Numbered from the stretch's first letter, positions 24,626-37,886 are shown. The stretch: 64,000 bases of DNA from Climacium dendroides (GCA_950106755.1 OX467090.1:15251489-15315488); one strand, 5' to 3'. Notes: generated by a model not told the origin, from the letters alone. Made by a program: numbers and translations.

Positions 24626-25522
24626 CTACACTTTTATGCACCGAAAGTGAGTGTAATTGCACCTACTTCTTTCTAGCCTAGTTTCCTCTAACCTAAGTCT
24701 TGACATTTCTAAAATCCACGGATGCCTCAAAACCTCTGATGCAGTCAAACGCTCGTTGACATTGTACGTCAACATTCTTTGAATTAGATCTTTTGCACCC
24801 TTCGAGATGTGTGGCCATGGATCCCTAGCAAACAAGTCATGGCACTCCATGATGTCTTGGTATACATCTGTGAATGTGTGGCCATTGAAAGGAGGAAACC
24901 CAGCTAAGAGGCCATATAGTACCACCCCAAGGCTCCAAATGTCCACTTTGGGTCCATGGGTGCGTTCCATGACTTCGGGGGCCGTATATATAGGACTTCC
25001 ATCAACATGGGTCAATACATCACCGCGCTCAAAGAATTGGGCCAACCCAAAATCAATCATTTTGAGTGTCGAATCTTTGTCTTTGGTTTGGAACAACAAG
25101 TTTTCAAGCTTCAAGTCCCGATGGACAATGCCAAAGCCATGGCAAGCCTCAATAGCACTAGCAATTTCCTTAATCATTTGAGCTGCTCTTGGCTCGTCAA
25201 AAGTACCATTTTGAACCATTTGATCCAAGATCGTCCCTCCTTCACATAGCTCCATGACTATGTAGACATGATCTTCATCTTCCAAAACATCTTTGAGTGC
25301 CACTATATTTGGATGCTCTCTAAGATTGATCAAGCGTAGGATTGCAACTTCACGTTCAATAGTTTCACTTTCTTGTTGTGAGACAAGGTTGCGCTTTGGT
25401 ATGCATTTGCATGCATATTGTTTGCCAGTTGTAATTTGGGTGCACAAATAGGTTACGCCAAAGCCACCCGCCCCCAATTGCTTGCCTTTAGTATACAAGT
25501 CCATCATTTTGATTGTGTTCAT
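24626..25522 (-). CDS. CDPK/PPCK-like minimal kinase, copy 4 (U4)
   Basis: Intact 298-residue frame from the ATG at 25522. The protein is identical to copies 1-3, with upstream ORF at 25488-25550. It is flanked on both sides by complete unit sequence and is one of the least disturbed copies. Confidence 0.8.
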   Translation of the reverse strand: MNTIKMMDLYTKGKQLGAGGFGVTYLCTQITTGKQYACKCIPKRNLVSQQESETIEREVAILRLINLREHPNIVALKDVLEDEDHVYIVMELCEGGTILDQMVQNGTFDEPRAAQMIKEIASAIEACHGFGIVHRDLKLENLLFQTKDKDSTLKMIDFGLAQFFERGDVLTHVDGSPIYTAPEVMERTHGPKVDIWSLGVVLYGLLAGFPPFNGHTFTDVYQDIMECHDLFARDPWPHISKGAKDLIQRMLTYNVNERLTASEVLRHPWILEMSRLRLEETRLERSRCNYTHFRCIKV

Positions 25523-25600
25523 TTTGAAGAGTGACAATTGACAAGGTCATGAAAGCAAAGGCACAAGAAACCTTAGTAGATGCAAGCCTTGAATTGGGAG

Positions 25601-25608
25601 TTTATAAA
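25601..25608 (-). promoter_or_regulatory. TATA-like box of kinase copy 4
   Basis: TTTATAAA at the conserved spacing from the kinase start. Confidence 0.5.
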
Positions 25609-27831
25609 TCACATGCAAAGCCTTGGTTTTTGTAGAACTAGGTACCTATCTTTTATTTTGGTTTCCTCTCTTTTACGTTGATCCATTCTTTTGCTTTATT
25701 TAGTTTTCATTAAGCTTTTACTTTGTTCTAGTTTTCATTTAGCTTTTACTTTGCTTTAGTTTCCATTTGGTTTTTTGCTTTGACTTAATTTTTGTTTTTG
25801 AAACAATTCATCAAGAAATAAACAAAGAGTTTGAAATTTGAATAGATAGTTGATGGGTATGAATGCAAGTTTGGCAAAAGGAGAGTCTTCTAGGCAAAGC
25901 CAATGACATCTACATTTATGCTTTGAGGCTCCCTCTTTGCATGTTTGTGCTCATTGTATTTTCTAGTTCCATTTGTATTGAGCATCCTTTTCACAGGTGG
26001 GTTACTTACATGAATTCACATGTTCCTTCTTAGATTTTTTTTCTTGCCCATCTTACTTGCCCATCTTAATAAGGCTGATATGTTTTAACACTTGTAGATT
26101 AAGACATGTTAAGCAACTTGGTTAGTTCATGGAGCCCCGTCTGTGCTAAATGTTCTAGAATTTGTTTGCACTTGATGTGGACATCTATATCTATATATCA
26201 ATTTTTGATGGCCATTCAAGTGTGCCACATTTAATTACTTTTAGATTATTTAGTGAATATTGGATAAAACATTGGGAGATCTCCGATGTTGCATAAATAT
26301 TTGTATATATGGTTTGTATACATCTTTTTGATGTTTTGCATAGGTCTCCTCAATGGCCATTGTTTAATATTAGTTTAGGACTATTGAAAGTCTAGTAGAA
26401 GGTAATCCTTAAAAGACCAAATACTATTTTTTGGCAACATAGCAATTTTGGGTAGCTCACTACAAACAAAATTCTTCATCTATTTTTTAAATTTTTTTTC
26501 AAACAAGTTGTGCGGGAGGAGTAGCTTTCAAGCCAACAATTTCCATAACTTTTGACGTTGTGGTGAGTTTTTTTTTAATAAAAAGTAATTTTCATTGATC
26601 TTTGGGCAACTCAAAAAATTCTTAAAGAATCACTTCTTTTAAGATATAGAAATTTGAAATTGATTTTCTAGATTTAAATACACGCGAAAAGCTTTGAACC
26701 CTTCCAATTTGGTTAATGAAATGAAGTTATGAGGAGTTTGAGTTTGCAAGTAGTTATAGAATCTTTTCTCTAAAATAAACTTTGAAGTCTTTTAGACAAC
26801 TCAATTTTCAATATTTTTGGAAACAAAAATAAAAGCATTTGGTGTAGATTGTTTATTAGAAACATCACAACCGTTGGGATTGACATTTTTCGATTCCATA
26901 ACTATATTCTTGACAATCTAGTATTTTGAATCACCCTCTATTATTTTCTACTTACTATTACTTTTCTATATGTTTTACAACTCTAAATGTTTTAAAAATA
27001 TGCAAGCATGTAGCCAACTTGCCTTGGATGAATCCAAAGAGTATCCACCATTTTGGACATTTTTTCATACAAATGTGACCTTGAGAAGATAGGACAAAAA
27101 ATGTATTTTTGTCACTTCAACCACTAATATCATGCAGTCTACATAGTGGAAATTTCTGAAAGTTTTCCACATCTTCTCAAATTGGTGTGCTACAAGATAC
27201 TATGGTTATATGTGTCCATATTTTTTTTTAAAAATTTGGTACTTGTACTAAAAACGACAATTTTGAAGCATTTGAGGTGAAAACATAGTAAAAAACCTTT
27301 ACAGATTAAATGTGAGACAATTCCTCTCAGGGTTCTACTTGGTGGATATGGAAGGGCTCCAAGGGCTAAAAGGAATATATCCTCGGTGATGCGTATCGGA
27401 GGCTTTCTAGAGAAGAGCATTCACATTTTCATCTTCATGTTCTCCTTGTTTACAACTTTTAGAGGGGCAAAGATTGTCCCCATATGCCTTACTTTTGGCC
27501 AATCTCAATACACTCCTAGCTCAACTCATGTTGGTTGAGCTCATGTTTGTGTTTCTCAAAGGTGCAAGTAACTATGAGCCTCATCTAACTCCTTAAGAGT
27601 GTTCTTTTTGCAATTGAAAAATTTGTGATGTGCTTTATAAATAATACAAAGATCTCTAATGTTAACCAATTCTAATGAATCCCTCAATTGCTTTTGATTA
27701 ATAAATAGACTTCCCTAGTGAGGTGTTAATGAATAATTTAAGTTGAATCTCTCCCAAGAAGTGCATACAATGAGATGGATTTTTCATAGTGTCATGAGTG
27801 TGTCTAAACATGATGCCAAAGGCCCATTTGA

Positions 27832-27837
<6 letters not shown>

Positions 27838-27876
<39 letters not shown>
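27838..27876. repeat. (AT)n microsatellite, 39 bp (U5)
   Basis: Alternating AT run. Confidence 0.95.
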
Positions 27877-27878
<2 letters not shown>

Positions 27879-30800
27879 AATAACATTCACTCAAGTATGT
27901 CCACTCATAATGTAAGCATAAGTGTAGTCAATTTAGACTTTACAATCTAATTCTAGTTAGAGGATGATGAATTGATTGCTTGTGTTATATATATCAGAGT
28001 TCAAGGAGAGATTTGAGCCCAACCAACTAGTATTTGTAGTTTTCTATTGGTAAACAATTCTTTATTGATAATCTTTAGATATTTTTGAGTTTTACTTAAA
28101 ATAAAATTTATTTTGAAATAGTGACGGATCATTTGACAGAAGCTTTGATTTTCAACCAACAATTTGGGGAAATGAATTGGCTCATAAAAAGTATACTAAC
28201 AACTTTGTTCCCCTAGTGCATTGGTATTTACAAGGCAATTCCAAACCCTTGTTTATTTGTATTTATGTATAATGTTTCATCGGCGTTCTCAACCCGTTGA
28301 ATTGGTGCATTGGTCCATGGTAGGCCTCATCACAAATGATCAATTTGTGGAGGCCAAATCTCACCTTCCTAGACATAAAGCTTAGAAAACATTCAAGGAC
28401 AACTTCCTACCCTTTCTCATTCTTTTCTTTCTTGGGTATACAATTCAAATGGTTTCGGAATCAGAAATGATTTTTTGAGTTTTTTTTGAGTTGGAATTGT
28501 CTTCCCCAAGTTTTAATTATGCATTCATTTCTATTTGAGTAGGGAGAATTATCATTTTAAGAACATTGTTGTGAATCTAAAAGCAATCCAATGATAAGAA
28601 TATTTTTTTGGAAGTTAGAAGTTTGCTTCCCTTGTTTTCCTCAAGCCTCTTGCGGATATTTTGCTAACCAAGTGGTAGTGCCTCCTAATTTAGTTTGATT
28701 TAGTTCCATTTAATTCACTAATCTTGGTATTAGGCTATGTTGGAAGAAAAGAAAACACATTCATCCTCATTCTTTTTCATTCAAGTTGTGGAGGCTTGTT
28801 CCTTCTTGTTCTTTCTTTAGTTTTGCACCTTTTCTTTAAAGATGTTTTGCTTTCAACTCATCCAATTTTTTCTTATTGAGGCTAACAAATTAGTTCATAT
28901 GAACTTTGATGTACAATGTTTCTATGATACCATTTTTCACATGTAATTTTTGATGCAGCTCAACTTGATGGACCCTAAGCAATTGATTATGATTGAATGC
29001 CACTTTGAGCTTATTTGTCAAAGTTTGATCACTTTGCCTAACCACCAACACCCTTCATTATTGGAATGAGTTTGAAGCTTGTTTGACCCCGCGTCTCATA
29101 TCTTAAGTGTAGACTCATTTATTCGTCATATGATTGATTGATAAAAACAATCCTCTCTACAACATGGATGCAAAGGTACATCTTGCTCTTTAACTTGACT
29201 TAATGCTTGAGTCCGTTCTTGAGGGATTTTTTGCATATTATGACACATATTTTTATAAATATAATATTATTTACTTCTATTTCATTAAATTCATCACATA
29301 GATAGTGTGGTTTTTAAAAGTCAAGCATTTAGTTTGGATGAATGAGAAGTTTTAAGATCATAAAAGCCCTTGGAACCTTTTTTATTAATTGTTGTTTATA
29401 AGTTGGACATTGGAGCACTCATGATTAAAACACATGTTTGTTTGCTTCTTGATTTTTATTGACATATGATCCTTTGTCTTTGATTGACATATATAAAACA
29501 AGCAAACCAATACCATCTTGCAAATCATAACAATATTTTTTTTCATTCTTCAAATTTGTTTTTTTTGTACAACCTGTCTTCCACAAATTTTTGTGGAAAT
29601 CTATTTTGTTGAAGTTGGAATTGGATGGGGGCTCTCTATGGAAGCATACATATCATGATTTCCATTAAATGTAAGTGCACTTGATTTCTACGTTGTTGCA
29701 AAACTTGGCCTTGGAGATTCCTACATAAAATGTATATTTGAACACCTAAAGTTGATCTTGAAATACCTATAATCAATACTTCAAAATTTCATACTTTGAT
29801 ATGGTTTCCAAGACACATTTTGCCAAAAAGATCTACTTAGATTCCTCTTTCCATTGCTAATAAAATTAAAGTGACATAACAAAGTCAAATTACTAATATT
29901 AACCATACTCAAATGCTTAACCAAACGTTTGTAGGTTTGTGCTCAAATACCCAATGAAGACTCTTGCATCTTGTTTGTTGATTTCTTTGCAAAAAACTTT
30001 TCATTCACATCACCTTCACATTTATTATATTAAGCTCGTAGTGTCACAACCCCTCCTATGACTACTCTTGTCGTGAAACCTATCATGTTGTCATCCTAGA
30101 GAAATACCATCCAATTATTTCATTTGATGTTCACAATAAAAGCCTAGAGCATGATGAGTGAGAGGTCTTCCTTCACATGGGCGCAACAGTCGGGAATGGG
30201 CTTGCAACGGCCCTCCCTAACCCCAAAAATCATCTAATGTCTACATTCATTCATACTCATTTTCATTCATCTATGTTCATCCAATCTCATTTTTCTCCAT
30301 CTACTTTCATCTATATTCTTCTAAGTTTCATTTAAATATCATTCAAATGTTCACACTAATTGTCCTCCAAGTTTCATTCAAATATCATCCAAATGTTCAC
30401 ACTAATTACACATCATCCATCTATAAATAAGTTACGCTTTTGTGAGGTGATCTCACACAAATTGGATTTGTTTGACTAGTAAGAATTGAATTGTAAATCT
30501 AATGAATACCCAATAGAAATACATTCTAAAATTATTGTTTTTATCTAAGTTCTTATGATAATTATGTAAAAGAAGTTTTGTTAGAAAAAGGTAGAATTTT
30601 AAAAAACAATCAAGATTTTTAGTTTCACCAAAGTCCATTTTTAGAAAATTTAAGAAATCTAATGCCTACTTAGCTTAAAACATCTCTACCTATCCAACCA
30701 TTAAAAAAGACAACACTTGGATAAGTTTTATCAATGTTTTTGAATTGTAACCATACAAATGCACACTAGTCATGTTAGAGATCGATCACATGGGATAAGA

Positions 30801-31565
30801 AAACACAACAATATGGTCACTTATGGATCAAAAATTATAATGTTGGATCATGAGGGGGTTGAAAAAAAATTTCAAAATTACAAACCAATAAAAATAGCAA
30901 ATATTGTGCACCAAAATTTGGTGCCTTGGGCATTCATGTGGTAAGTAATGTTTTCCTACAAATGGATCAACGTGTGTATGTTGTGAAAATGGGTTTATCA
31001 ATTGAATGGATGCAAGAAAAAGCCATTTTTTAAGACACGAAAACCAAATGTGAACATCCAATATGGTAACATATAGATTAGGGAGGCCATGAAATTGCAT
31101 TCAATACATCTACCCAACTCAAGGCAACATTGACATTTGGTATAAACAATTCTCCTACTCCTATTTTTGATGTTTGTAGTGGTAGTAATTGGCAAATGTA
31201 ATTAGCCTTTTAACCATGTCAAGAGATGACAAGAATGGTTCATTTAGGAACAAACATAGTTCATGGTCTTTCCATAATACCCACTTGCAACTTGCACAAA
31301 TTGCTAAACTTACAAATTCAAATCAACAAGTTGTTAGAAGCATGGCACAATCTCCGCACTACAACCTCTCTAACTTAACACTTATCAAACACAAGCACAA
31401 ATCTTTAGATGAATTCAATATGTAAAATAACTTTTGCTTGATTTTAAACACATAAAAGTGTGGAACCAATTAATATGATCCACTAATAAGGGGAGAAAGA
31501 GACCATCAAAGTCCACAAAATATTCAAATAGAAGCATTTGCATGTTAATGTCAATGTTCACAAAA

Positions 31566-32462
31566 CTACACTTTTATGCACCGAAAGTGAGTGTAATTGC
31601 ACCTACTTCTTTCTAGCCTAGTTTCCTCTAACCTAAGTCTTGACATTTCTAAAATCCACGGATGCCTCAAAACCTCTGATGCAGTCAAACGCTCGTTGAC
31701 ATTGTACGTCAACATTCTTTGAATTAGATCTTTTGCACCCTTCGAGATGTGTGGCCATGGATCCCTAGCAAACAAGTCATGGCACTCCATGATGTCTTGG
31801 TATACATCTGTGAATGTGTGGCCATTGAAAGGAGGAAACCCAGCTAAGAGGCCATATAGTACCACCCCAAGGCTCCAAATGTCCACTTTGGGTCCATGGG
31901 TGCGTTCCATGACTTCGGGGGCCGTATATATAGGACTTCCATCAACATGGGTCAATACATCACCGCGCTCAAAGAATTGGGCCAACCCAAAATCAATCAT
32001 TTTGAGTGTCGAATCTTTGTCTTTGGTTTGGAACAACAAGTTTTCAAGCTTCAAGTCCCGATGGACAATGCCAAAGCCATGGCAAGCCTCAATAGCACTA
32101 GCAATTTCCTTAATCATTTGAGCTGCTCTTGGCTCGTCAAAAGTACCATTTTGAACCATTTGATCCAAGATCGTCCCTCCTTCACATAGCTCCATGACTA
32201 TGTAGACATGATCTTCATCTTCCAAAACATCTTTGAGTGCCACTATATTTGGATGCTCTCTAAGATTGATCAAGCGTAGGATTGCAACTTCACGTTCAAT
32301 AGTTTCACTTTCTTGTTGTGAGACAAGGTTGCGCTTTGGTATGCATTTGCATGCATATTGTTTGCCAGTTGTAATTTGGGTGCACAAATAGGTTACGCCA
32401 AAGCCACCCGCCCCCAATTGCTTGCCTTTAGTATACAAGTCCATCATTTTGATTGTGTTCAT
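31566..32462 (-). CDS. CDPK/PPCK-like minimal kinase, copy 5 (U5)
   Basis: Intact frame from the ATG at 32462, protein identical to copies 1-4, upstream ORF at 32428-32490. It is the last kinase before the disturbed part of the array: the next unit, U6, is cut before its kinase region, so the following copy lies 17.1 kb away. Confidence 0.8.
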   Translation of the reverse strand: MNTIKMMDLYTKGKQLGAGGFGVTYLCTQITTGKQYACKCIPKRNLVSQQESETIEREVAILRLINLREHPNIVALKDVLEDEDHVYIVMELCEGGTILDQMVQNGTFDEPRAAQMIKEIASAIEACHGFGIVHRDLKLENLLFQTKDKDSTLKMIDFGLAQFFERGDVLTHVDGSPIYTAPEVMERTHGPKVDIWSLGVVLYGLLAGFPPFNGHTFTDVYQDIMECHDLFARDPWPHISKGAKDLIQRMLTYNVNERLTASEVLRHPWILEMSRLRLEETRLERSRCNYTHFRCIKV

Positions 32463-32540
32463 TTTGAAGAGTGACAATTGACAAGGTCATGAAAGCAAAG
32501 GCACAAGAAACCTTAGTAGATGCAAGCCTTGAATTGGGAG

Positions 32541-32548
32541 TTTATAAA
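32541..32548 (-). promoter_or_regulatory. TATA-like box of kinase copy 5
   Basis: TTTATAAA at the conserved spacing from the kinase start. Confidence 0.5.
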
Positions 32549-34766
32549 TCACATGCAAAGCCTTGGTTTTTGTAGAACTAGGTACCTATCTTTTATTTTG
32601 GTTTCCTCTCTTTTACGTTGATCCATTCTTTTGCTTTATTTAGTTTTCATTAAGCTTTTACTTTGTTCTAGTTTTCATTTAGCTTTTACTTTGCTTTAGT
32701 TTCCATTTGGTTTTTTGCTTTGACTTAATTTTTGTTTTTGAAACAATTCATCAAGAAATAAACAAAGAGTTTGAAATTTGAATAGATAGTTGATGGGTAT
32801 GAATGCAAGTTTGGCAAAAGGAGAGTCTTCTAGGCAAAGCCAATGTCATCTACATTTATGCTTTGAGGCTCCCTCTTTGCATGTTTGTGCTCATTGTATT
32901 TTCTAGTTCCATTTGTATTGAGCATCCTTTTCACAGGTGGGTTACTTACATGAATTCACATGTTCCTTCTTAGATTTTTTTTCTTGCCCATCTTACTTGC
33001 CCATCTTAATAAGGCTGATATGTTTTAACACTTGTAGATTAAGACATGTTAAGCAACTTGGTTAGTTCATGGAGCCCCGTCTGTGCTAAATGTTCTAGAA
33101 TTTGTTTGCACTTGATGTGGACATCTATATCTATATATCAATTTTTGATGGCCATTCAAGTGTGCCACATTTAATTACTTTTAGATTATTTAGTGAATAT
33201 TGGATAAAACATTGGGAGATCTCCGATGTTGCATAAATATTTGTATATATGGTTTGTATACATCTTTTTGATGTTTTGCATAGGTCTCCTCAATGGCCAT
33301 TGTTTAATATTAGTTTAGGACTATTGAAAGTCTAGTAGAAGGTAATCCTTAAAAGACCAAATACTATTTTTTGGCAACATAGCAATTTTGGGTAGCTCAC
33401 TACAAACAAAATTCTTCATCTATTTTTTAAATTTTTTTTCAAACAAGTTGTGCGGGAGGAGTAGCTTTCAAGCCAACAATTTCCATAACTTTTGACGTTG
33501 TGGTGAGTTTTTTTTTAATAAAAAGTAATTTTCATTGATCTTTGGGCAACTCAAAAAATTCTTAAAGAATCACTTCTTTTAAGATATAGAAATTTGAAAT
33601 TGATTTTCTAGATTTAAATACACGCGAAAAGCTTTGAACCCTTCCAATTTGGTTAATGAAATGAAGTTATGAGGAGTTTGAGTTTGCAAGTAGTTATAGA
33701 ATCTTTTCTCTAAAATAAACTTTGAAGTCTTTTAGACAACTCAATTTTCAATATTTTTGGAAACAAAAATAAAAGCATTTGGTGTAGATTGTTTATTAGA
33801 AACATCACAACCGTTGGGATTGACATTTTTCGATTCCATAACTATATTCTTGACAATCTAGTATTTTGAATCACCCTCTATTATTTTCTACTTACTATTA
33901 CTTTTCTATATGTTTTACAACTCTAAATGTTTTAAAAATATGCAAGCATGTAGCCAACTTGCCTTGGATGAATCCAAAGAGTATCCACCATTTTGGACAT
34001 TTTTTCATACAAATGTGACCTTGAGAAGATAGGACAAAAAATGTATTTTTGTCACTTCAACCACTCATGCAGTCTACATAGTGGAAATTTCTGAAAGTTT
34101 TCCACATCTTCTCAAATTGGTGTGCTACAAGATACTATGGTTATATGTGTCCATATTTTTTTTTAAAAATTTGGTACTTGTACTAAAAACGACAATTTTG
34201 AAGCATTTGAGGTGAAAACATAGTAAAAAACCTTTACAGATTAAATGTGAGACAATTCCTCTCAGGGTTCTACTTGGTGGATATGGAAGGGCTCCAAGGG
34301 CTAAAAGGAATATATCCTCGGTGATGCGTATCGGAGGCTTTCTAGAGAAGAGCATTCACATTTTCATCTTCATGTTCTCCTTGTTTACAACTTTTAGAGG
34401 GGCAAAGATTGTCCCCATATGCCTTACTTTTGGCCAATCTCAATACACTCCTAGCTCAACTCATGTTGGTTGAGCTCATGTTTGTGTTTCTCAAAGGTGC
34501 AAGTAACTATGAGCCTCATCTAACTCCTTAAGAGTGTTCTTTTTGCAATTGAAAAATTTGTGATGTGCTTTATAAATAATACAAAGATCTCTAATGTTAA
34601 CCAATTCTAATGAATCCCTCAATTGCTTTTGATTAATAAATAGACTTCCCTAGTGAGGTGTTAATGAATAATTTAAGTTGAATCTCTCCCAAGAAGTGCA
34701 TACAATGAGATGGATTTTTCATAGTGTCATGAGTGTGTCTAAACATGATGCCAAAGGCCCATTTGA

Positions 34767-34772
<6 letters not shown>

Positions 34773-34809
<37 letters not shown>
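34773..34809. repeat. (AT)n microsatellite, 37 bp (U6)
   Basis: Alternating AT run, same length as in U2 but with the normal AAGAATAAC flank. Confidence 0.95.
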
Positions 34810-34811
<2 letters not shown>

Positions 34812-37136
34812 AATAACATTCACTCAAGTATGTCCACTCATAATGTAAGCATAAGTGTAGTCAATTTAGACTTTACAATCTAATTCTAGTTAGAGGATGA
34901 TGAATTGATTGCTTGTGTTATATATATCAGAGTTCAAGGAGAGATTTGAGCCCAACCAACTAGTATTTGTAGTTTTCTATTGGTAAACAATTCTTTATTG
35001 ATAATCTTTAGATATTTTTGAGTTTTACTTAAAATAAAATTTATTTTGAAATAGTGACGGATCATTTGACAGAAGCTTTGATTTTCAACCAACAATTTGG
35101 GGAAATGAATTGGCTCATAAAAAGTATACTAACAACTTTGTTCCCCTAGTGCATTGGTATTTACAAGGCAATTCCAAACCCTTGTTTATTTGTATTTATG
35201 TATAATGTTTCATCGGCGTTCTCAACCCGTTGAATTGGTGCATTGGTCCATGGTAGGCCTCATCACAAATGATCAATTTGTGGAGGCCAAATCTCACCTT
35301 CCTAGACATAAAGCTTAGAAAACATTCAAGGACAACTTCCTACCCTTTCTCATTCTTTTCTTTCTTGGGTATACAATTCAAATGGTTTCGGAATCAGAAA
35401 TGATTTTTTGAGTTTTTTTTGAGTTGGAATTGTCTTCCCCAAGTTTTAATTATGCATTCATTTCTATTTGAGTAGGGAGAATTATCATTTTAAGAACATT
35501 GTTGTGAATCTAAAAGCAATCCAATGATAAGAATATTTTTTTGGAAGTTAGAAGTTTGCTTCCCTTGTTTTCCTCAAGCCTCTTGCGGATATTTTGCTAA
35601 CCAAGTGGTAGTGCCTCCTAATTTAGTTTGATTTAGTTCCATTTAATTCACTAATCTTGGTATTAGGCTATGTTGGAAGAAAAGAAAACACATTCATCCT
35701 CATTCTTTTTCATTCAAGTTGTGGAGGCTTGTTCCTTCTTGTTCTTTCTTTAGTTTTGCACCTTTTCTTTAAAGATGTTTTGCTTTCAACTCATCCAATT
35801 TTTTCTTATTGAGGCTAACAAATTAGTTCATATGAACTTTGATGTACAATGTTTCTATGATACCATTTTTCACATGTAATTTTTGATGCAGCTCAACTTG
35901 ATGGACCCTAAGCAATTGATTATGATTGAATGCCACTTTGAGCTTATTTGTCAAAGTTTGATCACTTTGCCTAACCACCAACACCCTTCATTATTGGAAT
36001 GAGTTTGAAGCTTGTTTGACCCCGCGTCTCATATCTTAAGTGTAGACTCATTTATTCGTCATATGATTGATTGATAAAAACAATCCTCTCTACAACATGG
36101 ATGCAAAGGTACATCTTGCTCTTTAACTTGACTTAATGCTTGAGTCCGTTCTTGAGGGATTTTTTGCATATTATGACACATATTTTTATAAATATAATAT
36201 TATTTACTTCTATTTCATTAAATTCATCACATAGATAGTGTGGTTTTTAAAAGTCAAGCATTTAGTTTGGATGAATGAGAAGTTTTAAGATCATAAAAGC
36301 CCTTGGAACCTTTTTTATTAATTGTTGTTTATAAGTTGGACATTGGAGCACTCATGATTAAAACACATGTTTGTTTGCTTCTTGATTTTTATTGACATAT
36401 GATCCTTTGTCTTTGATTGACATATATAAAACAAGCAAACCAATACCATCTTGCAAATCATAACAATATTTTTTTTCATTCTTCAAATTTGTTTTTTTTG
36501 TACAACCTGTCTTCCACAAATTTTTGTGGAAATCTATTTTGTTGAAGTTGGAATTGGATGGGGGCTCTCTATGGAAGCATACATATCATGATTTCCATTA
36601 AATGTAAGTGCACTTGATTTCTACGTTGTTGCAAAACTTGGCCTTGGAGATTCCTACATAAAATGTATATTTGAACACCTAAAGTTGATCTTGAAATACC
36701 TATAATCAATACTTCAAAATTTCATACTTTGATATGGTTTCCAAGACACATTTTGCCAAAAAGATCTACTTAGATTCCTCTTTCCATTGCTAATAAAATT
36801 AAAGTGACATAACAAAGTCAAATTACTAATATTAACCATACTCAAATGCTTAACCAAACGTTTGTAGGTTTGTGCTCAAATACCCAATGAAGACTCTTGC
36901 ATCTTGTTTGTTGATTTCTTTGCAAAAAACTTTTCATTCACATCACCTTCACATTTATTATATTAAGCTCGTAGTGTCACAACCCCTCCTATGACTACTC
37001 TTGTCGTGAAACCTATCATGTTGTCATCCTAGAGAAATACCATCCAATTATTTCATTTGATGTTCACAATAAAAGCCTAGAGCATGATGAGTGAGAGGTC
37101 TTCCTTCACATGGGCGCAACAGTCGGGAATGGGCTT

Positions 37137-37284
37137 GCAACGGCCCTCCCTAACCCCAAAAATCATCTAATGTCTACATTCATTCATACTCATTTTCATT
37201 CATCTATGTTCATCCAATCTCATTTTTCTCCATCTACTTTCATCTATATTCTTCTAAGTTTCATTTAAATATCATTCAAATGTT
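37137..37284. repeat. 148-bp host duplication, left copy (flanks copia copy 1)
   Basis: Unit coordinates 2744-2891, from GCAACGGCCCTCC to CAAATGTT, directly abutting the 5' LTR. The same segment is repeated at 42472-42619, directly abutting the 3' LTR. In uninterrupted units it occurs once. One base at the edge is ambiguous because G could belong to either side. Confidence 0.9.
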
Positions 37285-37587
37285 TGTTGAAGAAAGTGAG
37301 TAGATTAGCATAGAATGTTTGTGGGAGCTCTTAGTATGGGCTGACCTTAGTTGTGTGTTGTTTGTAGCCAAAGCAATGGGCTATTAGAGAGGGGCAGCCC
37401 TCCTAGTGGTGCCTATAGAGAGGGGCAGCCCTCCTAGAGGACCTTTGTCCCATATGGTTAGTCATGGCACTTAGTAGAAGAGTGGTATAAGAGGGCAGCC
37501 CCTAGCATGGGCTTGACACCCCTTTCTCACACATGTTTGTGTTCCCCTTCATTGGAATATATTGGCTTGGTTTTCTTTCTCTCAATA
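37285..37587 (+). repeat. 5' LTR of copia copy 1
   Basis: Starts TGTTGAAGAAAGTGAG and ends CTCTCAATA. The ends form the imperfect inverted pair TGTTGA/TCAATA. It contains AGAGAGGGGCAGCCCTCCTAG twice, 31 bp apart (37386-37406, 37417-37437), a third GGGCAGCCC at about 37493, and a TATA box at 37486-37491. Confidence 0.93.
37486..37491 (+). promoter_or_regulatory. TATA box of copia copy 1 5' LTR
   Basis: GTGGTATAAGAGG lies about 100 bp before the LTR end. This is the likely core promoter for the genomic transcript and places the U3/R border near 37515. The 3' LTR has the same box at 42370-42375. Confidence 0.55.
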
Positions 37588-37601
37588 GGTTATGGGCCCA
37601 C
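37588..37601 (+). other. Primer-binding site, initiator tRNA-Met anticodon type (copy 1)
   Basis: GGTTATGGGCCCAC follows the 5' LTR with no gap. It is complementary to GTGGGCCCATAACC, which from memory is the anticodon stem-loop of plant initiator tRNA-Met. This matches the half-tRNA priming known for Drosophila copia, whose site begins GGTTATGGGCCCAG. No TGGTATCAGAGC-type site, normal for most plant copia elements, was seen. Confidence 0.75.
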
Positions 37602-37886
37602 TCATGTGAGTTGCTATTGGAGGTGAGATCTCATTGGAAGGTGTGTTGGTGGAGCACTATTGGAGCTTGGAGCAAGTGGAGTTTGGGGTCGTTTGGAGCA
37701 TTTCTCTTCACCATTTTGGTGAGGTATTTTCTTGTTTTTGAGTCAATTTGTGCTACTTGAGGGTTGATTGTACTTGTTGAGCACTCAAGAGGGTTGATTT
37801 GGTGTTTCATAGCCTTATTGGGAGGTAGGGTTTGGCCCTTTCTCCAAAGGGGGTGATTTGTGCATTTGGTACATCAATGGAGTGAT

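Larger units (their letters stand above)
20525..27466. repeat. Tandem array unit U4 (complete, 6942 bp)
   Basis: Collinear with U1. The 4-bp length difference equals the difference in the (AT)n tract, and no other change was noticed. It has the full AATAT motif near 27125 that U3 and U5 lack. Confidence 0.95.
27467..34401. repeat. Tandem array unit U5 (6935 bp)
   Basis: Collinear with U1 except for a shorter (AT)n tract and a 5-bp deletion (AATAT) after 34065 that it shares with U3. One base change is visible near 32846 (CAATGTCATC for CAATGACATC). It does not share the 298-bp or 7-bp deletions of U3. Confidence 0.95.
34402..37284. repeat. Tandem array unit U6, left part (unit coordinates 1-2891)
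   Basis: Normal unit sequence up to CAAATGTT, where the 5' LTR of copia copy 1 begins. U6 resumes at 42472 but ends at unit coordinate 3118, so this unit has no kinase gene. No gene is visible in this part. Confidence 0.95.
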
